From Cepaea nemoralis (lineage: Eukaryota > Mollusca > Gastropoda > Stylommatophora > Helicidae): a stretch of DNA of 64,000 nt. The DNA is taken from assembly GCA_014155875.1 (NCBI GenBank), contig JACEFZ010021421.1, forward strand, positions 648,001 through 712,000, given 5' to 3'. The notes below the pieces were generated by a model. It searched no databases, was not told the origin of the DNA, and saw nothing but the letters and a program-made list of their open reading frames with translations. Both the position numbers and the translations under genes were made by a program. Of this stretch, positions 32,395 to 44,114 are shown one piece after another (positions within the stretch are counted from its first letter, which is position 1; each line of letters begins with the position of its first letter).

Positions 32395-32885
32395 CATTCT
32401 GGCATAACTCACATCAAGCCATCCTATTCCTTTCCTCTCTCCTCAGCTGCTTCCCTCATGTTCTTCCCATTCTATTCATCTCTGTCTTTAATTTTCACCT
32501 CCGTGTGTTTTTCTGGTTATCATTCACTGGTTTGAATCCCGATCGTTCAGAAAGCACTGGCAAACTACTGAACTTGTCAAGAAATCACAAACAGCCAAAA
32601 ATTTCTGGGGTTGACTGCGACTTCCTGTAAAAGATATGTAACTAATTTGTTTTAATGTGTTTTTAGGTTTCCCATCATTTCATTTGCCTTTGTGGGTTCC
32701 AGGCAAGAGAGTGTCTAGTTACGCTGTCCTCAGGTTTTCTCGGTGTTGTCCTATCCATCGCCAGCATCTTTTTCTCACCTCCTGATTCACTGGACTTGGT
32801 TTAGTTCTCTCCATTGGTAATTCTGCCGTACCATTTTATTTCCCTCTTTTCCGCAGATACCAGTTAATGAATGTTTGTAATTTAT
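32395..32885 (-). repeat. Dispersed repeat family H, with a family D 3' segment inside
   Basis: Words such as catcaagccatcctat, tgtgggttccagg, ctcaggttttctcggtgt and cacctcctgattcactgg recur at 50470-50770 and partly at 57640-58230. Between them at about 32510-32645 lies a family D-type segment (cagaaagcactggcaaacta ... tcctgtaaaagatatg), so one SINE inserted in an older element. Confidence 0.6.
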
Positions 32886-33189
32886 TGTCATACTTTTATT
32901 CTAGAACGCAACTATTCCCATTCCATTGCGATGAATAAATCACCAAAATATGAGAAGTAGAATCGGTGAACTTTACTTGAACACAATCACATGTTACAAA
33001 AAGGATGTTGTGGCCAAAGTCTTTCATCAGTACACAAACAACAAACACACACCGATACGACTACATGAAAAACTCTATATGAAAATATAAATATAAAAGT
33101 TACTCATCTGTTTCCTTGTTGTGGACTGGGCATGTGTGTAATCAAATCCATGTGTGTGATTCTAACAAAGCAGAAACTGGCTATGATCA

Positions 33190-33372
33190 GTAATTGGTTA
33201 ATTCCATTCCATTGTCTAATTTCATTCCATTGTGCCTAATTCCATTCCATTGTGTCTAACTCCATTCCATTGTGGCTAATTCCATTTCATTGTGTCTATT
33301 TCCATTCCATTGTGGCTAATTCCATTTCATTGTGTCTATTTCCATTCCACTGTGGCTAATTCCATTTCATTG
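33190..33372 (+). repeat. 19-21-bp tandem repeat derived from an RNase H motif
   Basis: Units like ctaattccattccattgtg repeat about nine times. The last unit runs straight into an RNase H-like reading frame where the same bases encode IPFHCG, so the repeat seems to be an expansion of those codons. Confidence 0.75.
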
Positions 33373-33500
33373 TGGTATAGAAGGAAATGAGAGGTCTGAC
33401 AAATTGGTCAAACAAGGCATTGGGTTGGAGCCTGTTGACAATCAAATACCTCTAATCCATGGGGGAAACATGACCAACATAGACTTGATCCCGCCATCTA
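33355..33500 (+). mobile_element. LINE RNase H fragment
   Basis: The frame reads IPFHCGIEGNERSDKLVKQG, matching the last catalytic block of LINE RNase H (the local LINE has IPSHCGVPGNDRADQLAKEG). The following LEPVDNQIPLIHGGNMTNID resembles a minus-strand block at 56055-56140, so both come from one element family. Confidence 0.72.
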
Positions 33501-33879
33501 CCCATTTGTGTAGTTCCAGTACCAGTCTTGCATACCTCACTGGTTCCTGGGCTTGGAGAAGGGAAGGAGAGCTCTGTACAAGTTCCCATGGGCATTGTAC
33601 TTGGGTGCTGGGTTGAAAGAAAGGGTCTCCACACCAACCTCAGATAAATACTAACCCTTTTCAGTTCCTGAGTGACCCGAACTTAAGAGTTAAAACTTAG
33701 AAGCCTTTAAGGGAATTATAACCAATGAATCATAACCAACGAATCAAACTACCTAAGAGTTAAAACTCTGAAGCTTTTCAGATTACAAAAATCGAACTAC
33801 CTACAAAATTCATTCATTTTTGAGTTTTATTTTTCTTCTTCTTATAGTCCATGCTGGCTTCCTGTCCTAGAGGTTAGCG

Positions 33880-34092
33880 ACTTTTCTCCGTAATCTCGTA
33901 TACTCTCGTAAGTAACGTGACCACGGTGAGAATCAGCAGTGGTCCGAATCGCGTAGGTAACTTACGGGGTATGTGAGCCGGCCGCTCAGAAAGCAATGGC
34001 AAACTACTGAGCGTAATTTTGCCAAGAAATCAACAATCAGCTGAAAGATGCTGATGTTGACAGCAATGTCCTGTAAAGGATATGCAAACAAT
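33880..34092 (+). repeat. SINE family D copy
   Basis: Contains gagaatcagcagtggtccga, then agaaagcaatggcaaactac and caatgtcctgtaaaggatat. It shares its 5' half with the copy at 43530-43800. Confidence 0.78.
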
Positions 34093-34094
34093 TT

Positions 34095-34592
34095 TTTTTT
34101 AATAGTCCATGCTGTGTGACGTTGTTGATCATGTCTGTCCACAGTCTTCTGTATAGTGTGCTGTCAGTATTCCTATAGTCCATGTCCTGGGGTATTGGTG
34201 ATCATGTCTGTCCACAACCTTCTGTCTCATGTACTGCCAATCTTCTTATAGTCCATGCCGTGTGGCGTTGGTGATTATGTCTGTCCACAGCCTTCTGTCT
34301 CATGTACTGCCAATCTTTTTATAGTCCATGCCGTGTGGCGTTGGTGATCATGTCTGTCTACAGCCTTCTGTCTCATGTGCTGCCTATCTTCTTATAGTCC
34401 ATGCCGTGTGGCGTTGGTGATCATGTCTGTCTACAGCCTTCTGTCTCATGTACTGCCAATCTTCTTATAGTCCATGCCGTGTGGCGTTGGTGATTATGTC
34501 TGTCCACAGCCTTCTGTCTCATGTACTGCCAATCGTCTTATAGTCCATGCCGTGTGGCGTTGGTGATCATGTCTGTCCACAGTCTTCTGAAG
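34095..34592 (+). repeat. 73-bp minisatellite, about 6-7 copies
   Basis: The unit begins gtccatgccgtgtggcgttg, continues gtgatcatgtctgtccacag and ends tactgccaatcttcttata. The first copies are diverged. Confidence 0.9.
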
Positions 34593-34710
34593 CATAGTCC
34601 ATACACGCTACTTCTAGTAGCACTAGATTGAATTGTGCGTGTGGATTAGCTTTCTCTATTACAAGTGCACCTTGCCATCAGGTGAATTTACATCCCCTAG
34701 CCAAGGACAG
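34590..34710 (-). repeat. SINE family B, partial copy
   Basis: Keeps the 3' half only (catagtccatacacgctac ... attagctttctctattac). The rest of 34711-35349 shows no assignable feature. Confidence 0.6.
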
Positions 34711-35349
34711 AAGATGAGGTTTTGATGTCTGCGTTTGTCATTTCACTAAGTGAGAGAAAAACTGGCTACCTGTTTCTCCATACATTCAGACCTACAAAAT
34801 GTCATGGCCCTATCAAGTCACAAACCCTTAGCAGGAAATTACTTTGACACGCATTTAAAAAAGAAATGTGGGGTAGATCAACGAAGAGAGAAAAACAAGA
34901 AAATGAAGAGTAAATAATTAATTGTAATGTTTTTGTGTTGAGTCAGTTAAATTACATTGTTATGCTCTCTGACAACCACACTTATTTGTAGTACTTTATT
35001 AACAACATGTCTTATACAGAGTGTTCTCCTGCAGTTTTATACATGAACATTCGAGATTTATAAATGTTTCAACGAAATTTTAAAAAATTTATAAAAGCTG
35101 AATCATTGAATATTTAAAAAAAAATCTCAATAATGTTTATGAATTTGGAAATTTCCTTGGGTGAGCCCAGTACCAGAGCGCTGTGTGTCGGCTCTGCAAG
35201 TATGGAAGCCTCTTTGGATGGTGGAGAATGCCCATGGTCTGCCCCTGCCTTCCCTTGAGGGCTGACCAGGATGTCTTTGGCTGTACTAAATGAGCCAGCT
35301 CGGATGGGGGATAACACCACAACAGTGAGAGTCAAATGTCCTATGAAAC

Positions 35350-35490
35350 CCCCGGGAAGGTTAACCCTGTCAACAAATGCCCGCAGAAGTCAGATGTGTC
35401 GGCCTAATGGCGCAAGAATGCAACTCTGCTGTAAACAGGCACAACGCAATCACGTCCGAAAAAACTCTCCAGATGAACACAGAAGAAGAA
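35350..35490 (+). repeat. Short element family A copy
   Basis: Starts cccgggaaggttaaccctg and ends cacagaagaagaa, 70 bp upstream of LRRC59 exon 6. Confidence 0.87.
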
Positions 35491-35558
35491 GTAATGTTTT
35501 TATAATAATTAATTGAAATATATTTTAAAGCACTTTTTTGTTTTCTTTTTATTTTCAG

Positions 35559-35603
35559 AAAAACTGAAAGTGAATGGACATAATTTAGATAGAAGAAGCA
35601 GGG
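35559..35603 (+). CDS. LRRC59: LRRC59 exon 6 (residues 219-233)
   Basis: Acceptor tattttcag and donor gtaagt bound 45 nt. The product KLKVNGHNLDRRSR is a short basic linker before the membrane anchor. Its phase (1 to 1) fits exons 5 and 7 exactly. It is too short for ORF finding; the strong splice sites and phase carry the call. Confidence 0.85.
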
Positions 35604-35764
35604 GTAAGTACATGCATGTTTGTTTTATGGGTATGTTTGCACGTTTCTTTGCAGTTTCTGCTCTGAGATTTTTTTTTTGTTTTGTAAGGATGGAGTTTGT
35701 ATTTCTTGTTAGAGAGGTTTTGTCGTTGCTAGGGCTTCGTTTACCTTTTGTCCAGTTACCTTTC

Positions 35765-36000
35765 ATCTCTCTCTCTCTCTCTCTGTTTGTCTCTCACTGC
35801 CTTTGTATCTCTGTCTCTCTTTTAATGTTTTTATCCCTGTCTTAATCTCTTTTTACCCCCCCCCCCCCTCTCTCTGTCTGTTTAAATCTCTCACTGTTTA
35901 TGTATCTCTCTTTGTCTCTTCTGTATCTTTATCCGCCTCAATCTTTATTTTTTACCCCCTCTCTGTCTTTGTCTCTCTTTCTGTGTATTTTTCTGTATAT
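35765..36000 (+). repeat. (CT)-rich simple sequence
   Basis: Interrupted TCTCTGTC repeats and a run of about 11 C near 35858. It forms the left neighbourhood of a hAT MITE. Confidence 0.85.
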
Positions 36001-36005
36001 GTATG

Positions 36006-36489
36006 TTCTAGTACAGTGGTTCTCAACCTTTTTTGGCCTGTGCCCCTCTTCACCATATTTTCAGAACATCATTCCCCCCTTTCGTATTTCCTACCTAAAA
36101 ATGTGGCCCGTGCCCCCCTTCACCATATTTTCAGAACGTCATTCCCTCCTTTTGTATTTCCTACCTAAAACTTCCGCCCCCGCCCCTACATAATATATGT
36201 AATAATGGAAGCTAAATTTAATAGCACATACTAAAATAAGTCTAGACGTCCACATGAAACATGATTTGTGGGTCTACTTACTTTATAAAATTAATTTTAG
36301 AAGGGTGAGATGTACAGAACCGTACAGTATGAAGGGAAAAACAATATCAAGTAATCGGTTCTTGTATTAACGCGATCTTGAAATAATCTTAATTTCTTCC
36401 CCCCCCCCCCCCCCCCCCCCCCCCCAGGAAACCCTAAAATTCCCCCCAGGGGGGGAATTCCCCACTGGTTGAGAACCACTGTTCTAGTA
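36006..36489. mobile_element. hAT-type MITE, copy 2, with perfect 8-bp duplication
   Basis: The element spans 36014-36481, with ends CAGTGGTTCTCAACC and GGTTGAGAACCACTG. The 8 bp ttctagta stand on both sides (36006-36013 and 36482-36489). It is inverted relative to copy 1 and carries a run of about 27 C near its right end where copy 1 has short G runs. Confidence 0.94.
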
Positions 36490-36960
36490 CATATGTCTGT
36501 GTCTATATCTTTGTCTCTATCTATCCCTTTTTCTTTTTCTCTCTCTTTCTGTTTCTCTCTGTATTTGTATCATGTCCGACTTTCTTTCTCTCTCTCTCTT
36601 TTTGTCCCTCTTTCTCTCTCCTTGCCACTCTCTCTCTCTCTGTCTGTCTTTCTCCATGTTTGTTTTTCTCTTTCAGTGTACTATTCCATTCTGTATCTTT
36701 CTCTCTTGCTCTCCCTGTCACTACGTCAGTCTCTCTCATTGTCTCTTTTTTCCCTCTCTTTTCTATTTTCTGTGTCTCTTTCTCTCTCCATGTCTGTTTC
36801 TCTCACCCTTTCTCCACCACTCTCTCTTTCTGTCTCTCTTTATTAGTATCACAACCCTTTATCACTCTTTCTCTCTACCTCTGTCTCTCTTTCTTTCTCT
36901 CTCTTACCTCTACCTCTACACTCTGTCTCTCTTTCTTTCTTTCCATCTCCCCATTTCCCT
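36490..36960 (+). repeat. (CT)-rich simple sequence
   Basis: Long pyrimidine-rich tract (TCTCTTTCTGTC). It gives spurious Ser/Leu/Phe-rich reading frames. It lies just upstream of LRRC59 exon 7 and would serve as an unusually long polypyrimidine region. Confidence 0.88.
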
Positions 36961-37020
36961 AATAAAAACAAAGCTAAAATTTCACGCCTAATGCATTGTT
37001 CTGTTGTTGAATCTTTCCAG

Positions 37021-37244
37021 GTAAAAGTGGCGGCAAGTGCCTCCTGCTGGTGCTGTTTTCATTCCTAGCGCTCGTGGCCGCGCTGTTGGTGGCCATAGAT
37101 TTCCATTGCAACACCAACCGCCGCGACCATTTATGTTTAACCTACTGGCACCCGGCCCGAAGCCATATGATCAGTACATGTGACACGTTGTCCCGTTCCG
37201 CTGTCGACTTTTATCACCGAAACATAGAAAAATATTTTATCTAG
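37021..37244 (+). CDS. LRRC59: LRRC59 exon 7 (residues 234-307 and stop)
   Basis: Acceptor tctttccag precedes 224 nt ending in TAG at 37242-37244. After a Gly/Lys linker, CLLLVLFSFLALVAALLVAI (240-259) is a clear membrane-spanning helix. It is followed by a lumenal tail with four cysteines (HCNTNR, LCLTYW and STCDTL). Human LRRC59 has the same order, a Leu-rich helix then a short lumenal tail near residue 307. GC content is higher than the surrounding introns, as expected for coding sequence. Confidence 0.95.
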
Positions 37245-37670
37245 TGAATTTCTGTGTCATATACTAATATATACATGTATGTACGACCATTTCTGTATGA
37301 ACCACCAACATAAAACTATACTCTGGACATACAACTAGGTGCTCAGTCCTTCAAAGTAAATGTTGAAGTGTTTGTATTGGGTGTGCTTGATTTGTGTATG
37401 ATGTTTTGCTGTCATGCAGTGCTTACCTTGAAATATTTGATGGTAGGTAGGTCTGGAAGTTTTTGAGGTTCTTGTTTTGTTTTGTTATTTTCCTGGCCTG
37501 TGTTATTTATGTGATACTTTTGTAGCCAGTTATCTTGTCCTGTACTCAACGTATTTATGTTCATTTGATTTAAATTATGCTCTTAACAGTGTTTGTAATT
37601 AGACTGCCAGTATTGTGGAAGTATACAATTGTACAGTTTATTCAATTCTATAGCATTTAGCCACAGTTAT
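37245..37670 (+). other. LRRC59 3' UTR, proximal part
   Basis: Unique sequence after the stop. I see no AATAAA here; variant signals such as CATAAA near 37310 are possible. The first canonical AATAAA downstream is at about 38909, beyond the 32-bp array. Confidence 0.5.
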
Positions 37671-38590
37671 TACTCGGGATGGTGTCACACCTTCTCTTCC
37701 CTCTAACCCCAACATGGTGACATCTTTGACTGATGGTGTCATTCTATGGCGGCATATCTGACTAATAGTGTCACTCCATGGTAACATTTCTAAATGATGG
37801 TGTCACCCCTTGGTGGCCTCACTAACAAATTGTGTCACTCCATGGTGACTTCTCTAAATGATGGTGTCACCTCATTGTAACATCTATAACTGATGGTGTC
37901 ACTCCATTGCAACATCTATAACTGAATCATCCCATTGCAACATCTATAGCTGATGATGTCACCCCATTGTAACAACTCTCATTGAAGGTGTCACCCCATT
38001 GTGACATCTCTGACTGATAGTGTCATCCCATTGTGACATCTGTAACTGAAAATGTCACCCCATTGTAACATCTATAACTAATTGTGTCACTGCATGGTGA
38101 CTTCTCTAACTGATGGTGTCACCCCATGGTGACTTCTCTGATGGTGTCACTCCATGGTGACTTCTCTAAATGATGGTGTCACCCCATAGTAACATCTTTA
38201 ACTGATGGTGTCGCCCCTTTGTAACATCTATAACTGATGGTATCACTATATTGTAACATCTATAACTGAATCATCCCATTGCAACATCCATAGCTGATGA
38301 TGTCACCCCATTGTAACAACTCTCATTCATGGTATCACCCCATTGTGACATCTCTGACTTATGGTGTCACCCCATTGTGACATCTATAACTGATGGTGTC
38401 ACCCTATTGTAACATCTATAACTGATGGTGTCACCCCATTGTAACATCTATAACTAATTGTGTCACTCCATGGTGACTTCTTTAACTGATGTTGTCACCC
38501 CATGGTGACTTCTCTAACTGATGGTGTCACCCCATGGTGACTTCTCTGATGGTGTCACTCCATGGTGACATTTCTAACTACATGTGATGG
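37670..38590 (+). repeat. 32-bp minisatellite, about 28 degenerate copies
   Basis: The unit is tgatggtgtcaccccattgt then aacatctataac. Many copies are truncated or mutated and there is a larger duplicated block (37920-38060 resembles 38270-38400). It lies downstream of the LRRC59 stop and may be within its 3' UTR. Confidence 0.9.
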
Positions 38591-38994
38591 TTTCACTTGG
38601 TGCTGTCAAAACTGCCACCCCACTACCTTAGTATTGCCTCCTATCAAAACCAATATTTATATCATCAGTGCTAAAGTATGCTGGACTGTTGTTTTATTAA
38701 TTGTTGAATGCTCTCACAGCGAATCGTGTATTGAGAAATATATTTGTAATTAGCATGAAGTTTTATTTGCATATCGTGATCATTGTTGACGTGCCAAAGG
38801 CATAACAGCATAAAAGGTGATGGATGCCATATCCGTGTTTGTTTATTTTCACGAGAGTGTCTGTACTATTGCTATTTATACAGCAGGGCAGTTTCCTTCA
38901 GGCTGAGAAATAAAGGCCGCTTGCCGAGGCAGTCGCCACATATTGTACAGGCTTGGATTGTTTTAAAAATATACCCATAGGCTTACAGATAATT

Positions 38995-39132
38995 GAAGGT
39001 TAACCTGGTCAAAAAATGCCAGCAGAAGTCGGATGTGTTGGCCTAACGGCGTGTGAACGCAGCTCTGCTGTAAACAGGCACAACGCAATCATGTCCAAAA
39101 AAAACTTCGGATGAACGAAGAAGAAGAAGAAG
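38995..39132 (+). repeat. Short element family A copy
   Basis: Starts gaaggttaacctggtcaa and ends gaagaagaagaagac. Confidence 0.85.
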
Positions 39133-39212
39133 ACGTCTCATGATGTGCGAGGTAAATATTCCAACCCTTGGCCACCAAGTTGTCTTTTTTACCCCTCATC
39201 CTCTCATTGCAG

Positions 39213-39414
39213 GTCCGCAAAGTCGAATGGATAAGAACACGTGTTCTTAAACATCCGGCGTGCTGATGCTGAGGTTAGCAGTTCAACCCTTACACCAGAC
39301 AGTTGGACTAAAATGTTCACTTCTCATCCTTGACTTGGGACGTACATGACAAGTACCTCTGAAGTCAAGAGTGGGTTCACCTGATGGCGAGTGACACTGG
39401 TAATAGGGAAAGTT
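39213..39414 (+). repeat. SINE family B copy, 3'-truncated
   Basis: Head ggtccgcaaagtcgaatgg ... gaggttagcagttcaaccct; stops at atagggaaagttaag. Confidence 0.78.
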
Positions 39415-39499
39415 AAGATTAGTCGAACTGATTAAAACTAGGTGTATGTGGAGGAGGATGATTGCCCACACCGCTAAACATGGCACATGATGATGATGA

Positions 39500-39620
39500 T
39501 AAATCCATTGCCAGGATTCGAACCTGCGGATGAGGGAGCACAATTGGCATAGTGGTTTGTGCACTTGCCTGCCAAGACTGGTCCAGGTTCAATAGCTCAA
39601 CAGAGGCAGAATGATTTTTT
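39500..39620 (+). repeat. tRNA-like SINE head
   Basis: Plus strand has an A-box region ttggcatagtggtttgtgc and a B box like ggttcaatagc about 37 bp on. No cloverleaf closure. On the minus strand gaatcctggcaatgg precedes, so another element abuts it. Confidence 0.45.
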
Positions 39621-39699
39621 TTCCGACTGTTAAGGTTCTGGGTCAGCCCGGCTTCATCATAAAAGTGGGTACTGTAGTTTTCAGAATGTTCTGAGGACT

Positions 39700-39985
39700 G
39701 TTTGGGAAGGGATGGCAATGAGGAAAGTAATAGACCACCTCACCTCATTTGTCAAGGCTTGGGAGTCTCAGCAGACGCACCCACCTACAGACCAGGAGAT
39801 CATGGGAATGATCCGCAGCTGGACGACTTAGGATATTTCAGAATTGACCTAGGCTCTCAGGCAAGTGCCAAAAAAGTCTTGGGAAGTAAAATCAGCCAGC
39901 GTGACACTGACTGCTTCATCCACAGAGTGATGATTGGTCTATGAAAATATGGGTCTAGCACCGCACACTGCGGGGCGTCCTAAGG
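39700..39985 (+). repeat. Dispersed repeat family F copy
   Basis: Shares the layout cctaggctctcaggcaagtg, cttgggaagtaaa and tatgggtctagcaccgc with 60960-61165 (cctgggttcccaggtaac; tgcctgggaagtaaag; tattgggcctagctccac). Confidence 0.55.
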
Positions 39986-40084
39986 CACGAAAGAGTCCTT
40001 TACTTGTATCTCATTTGCCATGACCTTGTTTACATGAAGGGGGTAAATTTAACAATCCAGTGACAGTATCAGCTAGTATGTACC

Positions 40085-42010
40085 GTGACATGCCATGGAA
40101 ATAACCGTACCGTGACATGCTATGGGACTACCGTAGTGACATGCTATGGGAGTACCCGTACCGTGACATGCTATGGGAGTACCCGTACCGTGACATGCTA
40201 TGGGAGTACCCGTACCGTGACATGCTATGGGAGTACCCGTACCGTGACATGCTATGGGAGTACCCGTACCGTGACATGCTATGGGAGTACCCGTACCGTG
40301 ACATGCTATGGGAGTACCCGTACCATGACATGCTATGGGAGTACCCGTACCGTGACATGCTATGGAGTACCCGTACCGTGACATGCTATGGGAGTACCCG
40401 TACCGTGACATGCTATGGGAGTACCCGTACCGTGACATGCTATGGGAGTACCCGTACCGTGACATGCTATGGGAGTACCCGTACCGTGACATGCTATGGG
40501 AGTACCCGTACCGTGACATGCTATGGTAGTACCCGTACCGTGACATGCTATGGGAGTACCCGTACCGTGACATGCTATGGGAGTACCCGTACCGTGACAT
40601 GCTATGGGAGTACCCGTACCGTGACATGCTATGGGAGTACCCGTACCGTGACATGCTATGGGAGTACCCGTACCGTGACATGCTATGGGAGTACCCGTAC
40701 CGTGACATGCTATGGGAGTACCCGTACCGTGACATGCTATGGGAGTACCCGTACCGTGACATGCTATGGGAGTACCCGTACCGTGACATGCTATGGGAGT
40801 ACCCGTACCGTGACATGCTATGGGAGTACCCGTACCGTGACATGCTATGGGAGTACCCGTACCGTGACATGCTATGGGAGTACCCGTACCGTGACATGCT
40901 ATGGGAGTACCCGTACCGTGACATGCTATGGGACTACCCGTACCGTGACATGCTATGGGACTACCCGTACCGTGACATGCTATGGGACTACCCGTACCGT
41001 GACATGCTATGGGACTACCCGTACCGTGACATGCTATGGGACTACCCGTACCGTGACATGCTATGGGAGTACCCGTACCGTGACATGCTATGGGAGTACC
41101 CGTACCGTGACATGCTATGGGAGTACCCGTACCTTGACATGCTATGGGAGTACCCGTACCGTGACATGCTATGGGAGTACCCGTACCATGACATGCTATG
41201 GGACTACTCGTACTGTGACATGCTATGGGAGTACCCGTACCGTGACATGCTATGGGAGTACCCGTACCGTGACATACTATGGGAGTACCTGTACCGTGAC
41301 ATGCTATGGGAGTACCTGTACCGTGACATGCTATGGGAGTACCTGTACCATGACATACTATGGGACTACTCGTACTGTGACATGCTATGGAAATACCTGT
41401 ACCGTGACATGCTATGGGACTACCCGTACCGTGACATGCTATGGAAATACCTGTACCGTGACATGCTATGGAAATACCTGTACCGTGACATGCTATGGGA
41501 CTACCCGTACCGTGACATGCTATGGGACTACTCGTACTGTGACATGCTATGGAAATACTATGGGATTACCCATACTGTGACATGCTATGGGACTACCCGT
41601 ACCGTGACATGCTATGGGACTACCCGTACTGTGACATGCTATGGAAATCCTATGGGATTACCCGTACTGTTACATGCTATGGAAATACTATGGGATTACC
41701 CGTACTGTGACATGCTATGGAAATACTATTGGATTACCCGTACCGTGACATGCTATGGGATTACCCGTACCGTGACATGCTATGGGATTACCCGTACCGT
41801 GACATGCTATGGGACTACCCGTACTGTGACATGCTATGGAAATCCTATGGGATTACCCGTACTGTGACATGCTATGGAAATACTATGGGATTACCCGTAC
41901 CGTGACATGCTATGGAAATACCTGTACCGTGATATGCTATGGAAATACCTGTACCGTGACATGCTATGCGACTGCCCGTACCGTGACATGCTGTGGAAAT
42001 AACCATACCA
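40085..42010 (+). repeat. 27-bp minisatellite, about 70 copies
   Basis: The unit is gacatgctatgggagtaccc then gtaccgt. The left two thirds are nearly uniform. From about 41180 rightwards variants accumulate (gactac, gaaata, gattac, ctgtac) and longer composite units appear. As 27 is a multiple of three, several frames on both strands read through for up to 487 codons without being genes. Confidence 0.96.
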
Positions 42011-42410
42011 TGGGTTGCTATCTCAGTATTTTATAATCTGAACAACATTTATCACTGTTTCTTATCAGACTCATTGAAAGTTGCATCCACAATTTTTGTG
42101 TGAACAGTAAATGTGATTATATACACCATTTGGTATTTAAAAAAATGATAGAAAACAAAATGTGATATACACCATTTGATTACAAAAAGATTAGAAAACA
42201 AAATGTGATCATCAGATTTAAAAATTGTTTCAGGATTGTCAGATTTGTAAAAAAAATTCTTGAAGCCAAAATTATTTTAAATTTCTTCTTCTAGACACAA
42301 TTTCCTTATTTGTGATGAATTAAACATTATCCAGTTACTCGTACATTGAAATGAAAACATGAAACTATCAAAACATTGTCTGTTGTTAATTTTTTGTAAT
42401 GTAATTGTTA

Positions 42411-42600
42411 ACAATACCTGTGACCATGTGTTGTAATTGTTTCAGCTGAAGTATAATTCATTTATTCACTTGATATGATATATAGCTCTGCAGTATGCAC
42501 CTGATGAGATGCAGCAAAATATGCCAGGCAATAAATCATGCAACATATTGTTTGTGGCTTCTGTGTTTACATTCACTGAGGGAATACACTGGTTTGAAGC
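42411..42600 (+). repeat. Dispersed repeat shared with 31510-31700
   Basis: See the partner copy. A 60-bp tandem triplication (ggagatttggaggatctttc and gagttttcagttattgttaa words) follows at 42630-42815. Confidence 0.7.
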
Positions 42601-42949
42601 TATTTTCAGCTGTAACTTACTCATCAAGAACATGAAGATTCAGATGATCTTTCTCTGTGAGTTTTCAGTTATTGTTAAAGTTAACACATCAAGGACATGG
42701 AGATTTGGAGGATCTTTCTCTCAGAGTTTTCAGTTATTGTTAAAGCTGTAACTTGTAAAGGACATGGAGATTTGGAGGGATCTTTCTCTCCGAGTTTTCA
42801 GTTATTGTTAAAGGAAGGGTCCTGGCACCCCACCTCATTATTTAATGGCCTAAAATATGTTAAGTCCTACTATTACTTCATTAGCCCAGCCCTAGTATCT
42901 GCCATTATACTTTCTTTACTTTCAATGAATTATTGAAGGTTTATTTTTT

Positions 42950-43222
42950 GTGCCCTTGCTCGCTTTGAACTCAAGCTAGTCCATACACACTACTTTTAGT
43001 AGCACTGGACTGATTTCTGCGTGTTGATTCGATTTCCCTATTACCAGTGTCCCTCACCATCAGGCGAACCCACTCTGACTTCAGAGGTACTTGTAATTTA
43101 CGCCCCCAAGTCAAGGATGAGAAGCCAACATTTTAGTTCAACTGACCGGTGTAGGGGTTAAACCCCCTGTCTCAGCATTAGCACACTGGATGTTTAAGAT
43201 TGAGCGCACTTCTCCATTCAGC
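42950..43222 (-). repeat. SINE family B copy
   Basis: An inverted copy, from ctcgctttgaactcaagcta to the tRNA-like head near 43215. Confidence 0.83.
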
Positions 43223-43259
43223 TTTCAAGGTTAATGATGTCCGTGATTCTCGTATCTAA

Positions 43260-43512
43260 CAAGAGCTGTGGTTTAGGGGATAATCAGATGTGCAGTTTCA
43301 TAATTAATCACTATACCGAGTCAAGGGTTTGAAATCAGCCGCAGGCCATTTGGAAGAAGACCATTTTGCTTTGATTGTAATGGTATGAGATGGCTGTTAA
43401 GAAGAAAACAATGGCCAACTACTGAACTAAATTTGCCCAGTTAATCACTGATAGCCAATCAATGTTGGGGCTGAATGCAATATCCTGTAAAGAATATGCA
43501 ACTTTCTTCTGG
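43260..43512 (+). repeat. SINE family D copy
   Basis: Head caagagctgtggtttagggg with a B-box-like gggtttgaaatc; 3' end aatatcctgtaaagaatatg. Confidence 0.72.
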
Positions 43513-43529
43513 CAACATGCAGGCATGAG

Positions 43530-43800
43530 TTGTGACCCATTTCGTGATCACTAAAGATGATAAGCCGGTCTCTCTGGCCAAAGGGTTAACGACATTGTTT
43601 GTAATCTCATATATCTACGTGGGGAAAACAGCAGCTGCGAGAATCAGCAGCAGTTCGCGCAGCGCTGGTAACTTATGGGGGTATGTGAGTTGGTCGTTCA
43701 GAAAGCAATGGCAAACTACTGAACGTAAAACTTGTCTAGTACATCAACAGCAGCTGAAAAATGCTGGTGTTGACTGTAACGTCCTGTAAGGGATATGCAC
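43530..43800 (+). repeat. SINE family D copy
   Basis: Second copy in tandem with the previous one; contains cagaaagcaatggcaaacta and cgtcctgtaagggatatgc. Confidence 0.75.
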
Positions 43801-44114
43801 AAAAAAAAATGATAATCAGGGCTTCTGAGCTTAAATGTTAGACACATTCGTAGAAAATTCTGGATCAAGAAGAAGTATATTGGCATTCTACAAGATCTGA
43901 ACTTATTAAATGTCACAGGGGCTTAGGAAGAACAGTGATTAAACATTTGTATGATATATGGGACAGAAACTAGAAATTCTGTATGATAACAGAAAAAACT
44001 GTATATGTAAGACTCAAAATACTATATGATATGTAAGACTGGAACATTTGTATGTAGGACAGAAACAAAATATCAGGTATGGAAACAAAACATGTATGAG
44101 ACAACCCCCCCTCC

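Noticed and set aside
36469..36991. Ser/Leu/Phe-rich membrane-like frames
   Set aside because: Pyrimidine-rich simple sequence in LRRC59 intron 6.
40073..41867. Several 280-490 codon frames on both strands
   Set aside because: Product of the 27-bp array.
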